From Mixophyes australis (Eukaryota; Chordata; Amphibia; Anura; Limnodynastidae), in assembly GCA_036250195.1 (NCBI GenBank), contig JAVHZZ010000003.1, positions 53,187,521 to 53,251,520 on the forward strand: 64,000 nucleotides of DNA, written 5' to 3'. Positions 58,395 through 64,000 of this stretch are shown here, in pieces; position 1 is the stretch's first letter, and each line of letters starts with the position of its first letter. The translations under genes were made by a program, and so were the position numbers. Below the pieces are notes generated by a model. The model was not told where the DNA came from. It did no database searches and saw nothing but the letters and a program-made list of their open reading frames with translations.

Positions 58395-58587
58395 CCTTCT
58401 CATGCATGATACAAGTAAAATACTTGTGTATGTCCTAATCATATCCCGCCTAGATTATAGTAACGCTCATCTCAGTGGTCTGCCACAGATTAGCTCCACT
58501 CCAATCTGTTATAGCTTCAGTAGCGGTCTCACACCTCTAGGACTCTCTCATGCTGCACTCATAATCTGGAATTCTCTTCCTCTCCAA

Positions 58588-58763
58588 GGGGTATATTTAC
58601 TAAACTGCGGGTTTGAAAAAGTGGAGATGTTGCCTATAGCAACCAATCAGATTCTAGCTGTCATTTTGTAGAAAGTACTAAATAAATGATAACTAGAATC
58701 TGATTGGTTGCTATAGGCAACATCTCCACTTTTTCAAACCTGCAGTTTAGTAAATATACTCCC
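58588..58763. mobile_element. Palindromic MITE, CCAAT-arm family
   Basis: GGGGTATATTTAC...GTAAATATACTCCC, flanked by CAA (58585-58587, 58764-58766). Inserted in an L2 fragment. Confidence 0.86.
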
Positions 58764-58881
58764 CAAGTCTCTAATCCCTACCTTAAACCAAATTTCTTCA
58801 GGCAAGCATATACACTGACCTCATAATAACTCGCGCCACTCACCTGATCAGAACTTCTTATACCACAAACTGATTTACTCA

Positions 58882-59069
58882 GGGGTAAATGTATTAACTT
58901 GTGATTTTTGCTAGTCTCCTCTATTCGGCGAGTTTGCAGTGAAAATTTAAAGCGTCAATGGCTTTAATGGCATTGTTTTGCCTTTAAAGCCATTGCCGCT
59001 TTAAATTTTCACTGCAAACTTGACGAATAGCGGCGAGTTTAAAAAAACGGAAGTTAATACTTTTACCCC
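58882..59069. mobile_element. 188-bp palindromic MITE, TCA target duplication
   Basis: GGGGTAAATGTATTAAC...GTTAATACTTTTACCCC, flanked by TCA on both sides. The arms hold TTTAAATTTTCACTGCAAAC and its complement. Confidence 0.85.
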
Positions 59070-59536
59070 TCACTGTGTGACATGACATATTCCTCTCACC
59101 TTCTGTTTCTTTTTATTTAGATTGTAAGCTCTTGAGCAGGGCTCTAATCCTATTGTGTCTGTTGTGCAAGTGTAACATTCACAAAATTATTATAATGCCC
59201 TGTAAATACTACTACATTTGTGCAGATCTGTCGAAGAAGTTGGCTCATTATAATATTAATAATAATAGGAGTAATAATAATGACTCACACAAAATAGCCG
59301 CCTCTACTGTGTAAGCGGTTTAATAGCAAGAAATATGTAGAGAAATACAACGCTTGTGTAGAATAGCTTATGGTCATATGTTTTACTGTACGGCTATGGA
59401 AAAATAAAGGCAACGGAAACCCTTCTGGTAGATAGGGTATATTTTTTATACAAATCACATTTTATAATTAAATCTTAAGAATTTCACACTTCGAATACAT
59501 CCATCAAATCTCTCACTGCATTAATTAGAGCTCTTA

Positions 59537-59739
59537 GGGGTGAATTCAATTAGCTGCAAAGTATCTCGCGGACGTTCCAGAGACACTTCGCGGCAGAGAT
59601 TTGATAGGAACCTCCGCTCACTTTTCCTTGCGCTCCATAGAGGTGCGAGGAAAAATGAGCGGAAATTTCAACCGTAATTGTCGGCATTGTACACGGCACA
59701 ATGTCCTCGCCACACATGGCCGGCAATTGAATTCCCCCC
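59537..59739. mobile_element. MITE with GAATTCAATT/AATTGAATTC ends
   Basis: GGGGTGAATTCAATT...CAATTGAATTCCCCCC. The arms contain GAGCGGAAATTTC-type words in both orientations. The target duplication is uncertain (TTA against TAT). Confidence 0.72.
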
Positions 59740-60232
59740 TATATCTTCAAGCCAACTCTTTATCGCCTGACTAATTTATATTAAGGGCCACAATTTTCTC
59801 ACTGAATAAAAGGTACATTTTTAAACTGGGATCCACTAAGGATGGGAGAAGTAAAAAGCCACCCAGTGTAATTCATGTATATGGTTCTTTTTGTTCAGTC
59901 CTTTTTTTCAGTGTATTAGTTTTTCTTCTAGAACAAGGTATTTAGATTCAGCTATTAAAGTGTACCAATACATGGGAATATAGCCATCAATTCACCAACA
60001 ACCAGCAAACTAGTAATGTCACTAGCTACTCATGGATTGATAGGCTGAATATTGGTTTAGCCCACAAAGTGGCAGCCACCATTCTGTATAGGTGATGGGG
60101 ACACGTCAATGAGAAAGGCTGCCAGAAAATTAAGTAACGACCTGGAATAAATCATGATAAGGGGACGTGGCTTGGAAGCCAGTGGACAAAGACTTGTAGT
60201 TACCGAGATCCTGCAACCCTTTCACCACCCTT

Positions 60233-60702
60233 ATCACCTCTTCCCACTCCAGAATCCAAGACTTTTCCCGTGCAGCCCCCCTTCTCTGGAACGACCTCCC
60301 TCGTTCCATCCGTCTCTCTCCTACTCTGTGCTCCTTCAAACGTGCACTCAAAACTCACCTCTTCCTCAAAGCCTACCAACCATCTACTTAACCCCCATCT
60401 CCTCCCTTTGCTCGTCCTCCCTTCTCTCCTCTTGCCTCAACTGGCTCCTCTTGTGCCTCGTCTGTTTACCCTCTCTTAGGATGTAAGCTCGTATGAGCAG
60501 GGCCCCCTCCCCTCCTGTCTCCATACCTGTTCTTCCGCTCCGTCTTTACTGTATATGACTAGCCGGAGTTTCTGAAGTATTGGTACTTTTTGTTCATTGT
60601 TCTGTATGGTTTCACCCTGTATAGTCTACTGTTAGTACTGTGTGCGGCGCTGCGGATACCTTGTGGCGCCTAACAAATAAATGATAATAATAATAATAAC
60701 CC
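60233..60702 (+). mobile_element. 3' fragment of the same L2-type LINE
   Basis: Near-identical to 27872-28345, including the A-P-L-L-W-N-D-L-P coding end, the GTAAGCTCGTATGAGCAGGG segment and the (ATA)n tail. It is 5'-truncated, as is usual for LINE copies. Few differences suggest the family was recently active. Confidence 0.88.
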
Positions 60703-60999
60703 TTTGATTATTCAGCTAATATTTCTTAAAATTAAACTCTCAACTTGCAGATTAGATAACACCCACTGTTAGTGGTGACCCGCTTGCATGCCAAGGGGCA
60801 AGAAAAATCCAGGGCTGGCAAACAAAGCTCTTCCCCTTCAACAAAGGAAAATATGGAACACCTTGAGGTTCCCCTTCTACAATAACTAAAAGGAGGATTC
60901 GTTACATCCCTGTTTGTAATATTATTTTCCCCATTGCCCAATTCTTGTCCTATTTCAACATACCTTCCTTCTCAAGCTTACAGTCCCTCCAACAATCCC

Positions 61000-63540
61000 G
61001 GTTTCCTATTGTGGACCTCTTTTAGGATATTACATCAAGTTTATCGATCGTGCTTCTTTTATACTTAAAATGTTACAGATTATTTATGTGATTACCTCCT
61101 CGCTCGCTACACAATGCCTTTTAATCTGGTTATGGAATAATTAATTTCCCACAATAAGCTCACCTTATTATTTGCTGAACTTAATGACCTTTGATGCCTA
61201 AAAGTTTTTTTACAGTAAATCCACCAGGCACATAGAGATAACCATCTCTTTCATATAGGCAGTATCTTTAGATATCCCAAGCTACAAATCTAAAGAAGTT
61301 GCATAGATGCTCCATAAAACTATAGCTTTCCACCTGCACTCTATCCTGAGACCCTGAAGGTCTTTACTTTGCAAATATATGTCATAAGGATGGTGTCCTT
61401 GTAACTCTAATTAATGTGCATGTCCCAAACCCAACTATCTGACCTCAGCATAACAAGCAAGGGAATCTTCTAATGACTGGTGGTTTTTACTTGCAATCAA
61501 ATCCCACAGTGGACAGGTCCAAGAGTAACGCTGCCACAGCTTCACAAAGAAATATAGTCAACTGTTGACATTTGGTGATAACTACATCCTGAGGAGCATG
61601 ATTACTCTTTTTACTGTATGCCCATGATCCTTATTTGCACGCTGACTACGACTGTCCAAGGCCCTAGGGTCTGTCTATAAGCATACGACACTCACAGATC
61701 ATTCCCTTTCTGAGTTTACAGATCTGTTCAGTGCTCTAACTCAGTTTAGGTGGAGGCTCAGCCTCCTACACTCCTACAAAAAAGAATCCACAGGACATTA
61801 ATGACCTCATGCTAAAATATCCAGCCTTGAAGACCAATATAAACCTCCTAAGATTTCTCTTTAAAGAAAGACATAGCAGCAACTAGGAGCCAACTTAATC
61901 AATTAATTTCCAATAAAACAGAACGTCAGCAATGCTGGAATAAACAAATATACTATTCTAATTCAAATAAGATTAATTCTCTTTAGGCTTAAAAATAAGA
62001 TAAACAGAAGTCATATGGTTCCATCCGGATTGCATGAACCAAATGGGAGGGGGGGGGGGGGGGGGGTCGGATGATTTGTGACCCTAGGGCTATACGTGAC
62101 AAATTTCCAGATTATTATTAAAACTTATTTGACTAAATTGTTCAGTACCTTTTTAGGTGGAGAACATTATCCACACTCTATGTTGGAAGCTATGCTCTTG
62201 GTTATACCTACAGAGGTCAAAGACCCCACGGATTACCATAATTATCACCCAATCCTCCTATTTAATTTAGACGCAAACATTTATGACAAGGTCTTCACAT
62301 CGAGAATAAACCCTCAAGTACTGAATCTGATCAGATGGGCTTTGTAACAAATCATCCGACTCTGGACAATATCAAGCAAACCACCAACATCATTCCTCAT
62401 CCCTTAGTGGTCTTCCGGCAAAGGATTGTACTCAAGATTCACTATGTGTGATAGGTGGCCTCCTATCCCCAGGTTTTCAATTGTTTAACAGAACCCACCA
62501 TTGATGCCCAATCTTCATACTCACAATGGAACCACTGGCCTACCATATTAAAGGTAACACTAATATTTCAGGAGTTTAAATAGGCAATTGTGAGCATACA
62601 TTGGCTATATTTACTTATGGTATAGCCTTGACACTCACTACTTTACCCAACTTATTTAAAAAATTTACACTGTGTCTTGAGTTAGCCAACTTCAAAATGA
62701 ATAATAAAAAGATAAACACTTTAATTTACGAGTAACCTACTCGTCCATATCGTTAAACTTCTATAGATTAATTTTAAAGTTGTGCAAGCCCTTAAATATC
62801 TCAGGATAGATATTACTGACTCATTGAGCGACCTATGCAAAGCAAACTACACACAGTTGGGTTCATATAGAGGAACATTCAGGATGGACAACCTTAAGCT
62901 ACTGTGTTGGGCCCACAACAGGGATAGGGATGGTGAGGCCGATAACAACCTGCTTGTCTTCTTCACATTAGGCCTCTTTACTACCACCTGTCACCACATC
63001 ACTCCCATATTCCATAACCATAACGTTCCACCAGAAGTGTCACTGATGGAATTTAGAACTTGGAAGTAATGTGTCATATATACACTATGGATGAACTGAT
63101 TATAGATGGAACCTCTTGGACTTTTCAATCAATAGTCTCAATATGGTCTCCCTCATAAAGGAGTGTTCCCTTACAGACAAAATTCCTATTTCCTAAATAA
63201 ATTAAACCTCCTGCCCAACTAATGACATATGAGAGAAGATCCATTGTCACAAAGGGTGTTAGCTCTTGGTTATATTAATTAATCTGTCAATATAGTAAAG
63301 ATACCTATATAAAGAAATGGGAAGATATTTCAATATAGATTGAGTATTATCAGCGCTTCTAAGATCTGCCTCCCAATATGTACACACTAAAGAGGGTTCC
63401 CTCTTTTCTACATATAACAAAATACCAAACACATCAATGGTGTACATACATTGGGCGCCAATCTTTGAACACAGCAGGATTAAGGTACTTTTCTTCAATA
63501 TAACGACAGTCAGCAATCCTATTCCCTTTGGCTAGAACTC
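61000..63540 (+). mobile_element. Degenerate L1-like LINE
   Basis: Broken ORF2 remnants in order: endonuclease-like L-I-N-V-H-V-P-N (near 61405) and A-H-D-P-Y-L-H-A-D-Y (near 61620), then RT K-D-P-T-D-Y-H-N-Y (near 62220) with N-L-D-A-N-I-Y, and N-F-K-M-N-N-K-K (near 62690). Many stops and shifts. This wording fits the L1/Tx1 group rather than L2. A G-run of about 19 lies near 62048. The ends are approximate. Confidence 0.7.
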
Positions 63541-63570
63541 AAAAGAACATAACATAGTGTGGCATGTCTT

Positions 63571-63993
63571 CAGGGCCGGATTAACCCTAGGGCTAACTGG
63601 GCTACAGCCCAGGGGCCTCGGGCATCCAGGGGGCCCTTGAAAGTGCTCAGCAGCACTATTGATCGGTCGGGGGTGGGGGCGCTCCCGGTGCGATCAATGC
63701 TGCTGAGCACTTTCACTGCGGTCCTGCTCCGGCGCGCTGTAGTCTCCTTACTGAGGAGATCTCTCACGAGTAAAGAGCGTACGATCTCCTCAGTAAAGAG
63801 CGTAGAGTGCGCCGGGGAAGGACTGCAATGCCAGGAGAAGGAGGTAAGTGTCTTGGGGGAGGCTCGGCTTACCAGGGGGGGGGGGGGGGGGGGGGGGGTG
63901 GCTGAGATCACGGGGGGGGGGGGGGGGTGGGGCCCTCACGGGGAATGGAGGCCCCCTTAGCCCAGGGGCCTCCATTCCCTTAATCCAGCCCTG
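63571..63993. mobile_element. G-rich hAT-type non-autonomous element at window edge
   Basis: 423 bp, inverted ends CAGGGCCGGATTAA and TTAATCCAGCCCTG. Target duplication CATGTCTT (63563-63570); CATGTCT (63994-64000) is visible on the right before the window stops. Inside are an inner inverted repeat (AAAGTGCTCAGCAGC, about 63640-63715) and two long G-runs (near 63877-63899 and 63912-63927). The ORFs here are by-products. Confidence 0.85.
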
Positions 63994-64000
63994 CATGTCT

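Larger units (their letters stand above)
58395..59165 (+). mobile_element. Decayed L2 LINE fragment split by two MITEs
   Basis: RT tail remnants (L-I-I-S-R-L-D-Y-S-N-A-H-L-S-G-L-P near 58435; A-A-L-I-I-W-N-S-L-P near 58552) and the L2-like end AGATTGTAAGCTCTTGAGCA (59119). They are interrupted by MITEs at 58588-58763 and 58882-59069. Confidence 0.75.

Noticed and set aside
63559..63996. ORFs on both strands near the window end
   Set aside because: Gly- and Pro-rich translations of G-runs within a hAT-type element.

Overview
This is vertebrate nuclear DNA, most likely from a frog or other amphibian with a large, transposon-rich genome. The signs are a spliced host gene, L2- and L1-type LINEs, an L2-tailed SINE, dense palindromic MITEs, chromodomain Ty3/gypsy elements and a class I endogenous retrovirus (ERV). 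No bacterial-style operons, CRISPR arrays or prophages are present. The amphibian assignment is an inference from repeat content.

Layout. 1-14355: a Ty3/gypsy chromovirus in the tandem form LTR-internal-LTR-internal-LTR, with an exact offset of 6861 bp and a truncated first LTR. Each internal part carries the same nested 1683-bp solo LTR, which splits the Gag zinc knuckle. 14356-15328: palindromic MITE and a 40-bp direct repeat. 15329-28345: an L2-type LINE on + whose ORF2 is split by a complete-structure ERV on the minus strand (16776-26420, 4-bp target duplication CCAC). The ERV has gag, pol and env, all broken. 29531-35130: a second full-structure chromovirus with target duplication GGCAA. 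35311-37963: a third, 5'-truncated chromovirus ending in an LTR. 37964-51009: gene-poor DNA with a SINE, MITEs and hAT-type elements.

The only host gene I can support is the 3' end of an MBOAT-family lysophospholipid acyltransferase, closest by eye to mboat2. It has four minus-strand exons (56141-56205, 54456-54588, 52086-52237, 51010-51232). All three splice junctions join in phase, and the exons encode the C-terminal 190 residues, including the W-H-G active-site histidine. Its introns carry MITEs, a GC-rich hAT-type element and, in the upstream intron, a 1.3-kb 34-bp minisatellite. The rest, to 64000, is L2 fragments, a degenerate L1-like LINE and a G-rich hAT-type element that reaches the window edge.

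The mobile elements give a relative history. L2 came first, then the ERV cut it. The solo LTR entered the chromovirus before that chromovirus was tandemly duplicated. The duplication looks very recent, or is an assembly artefact.
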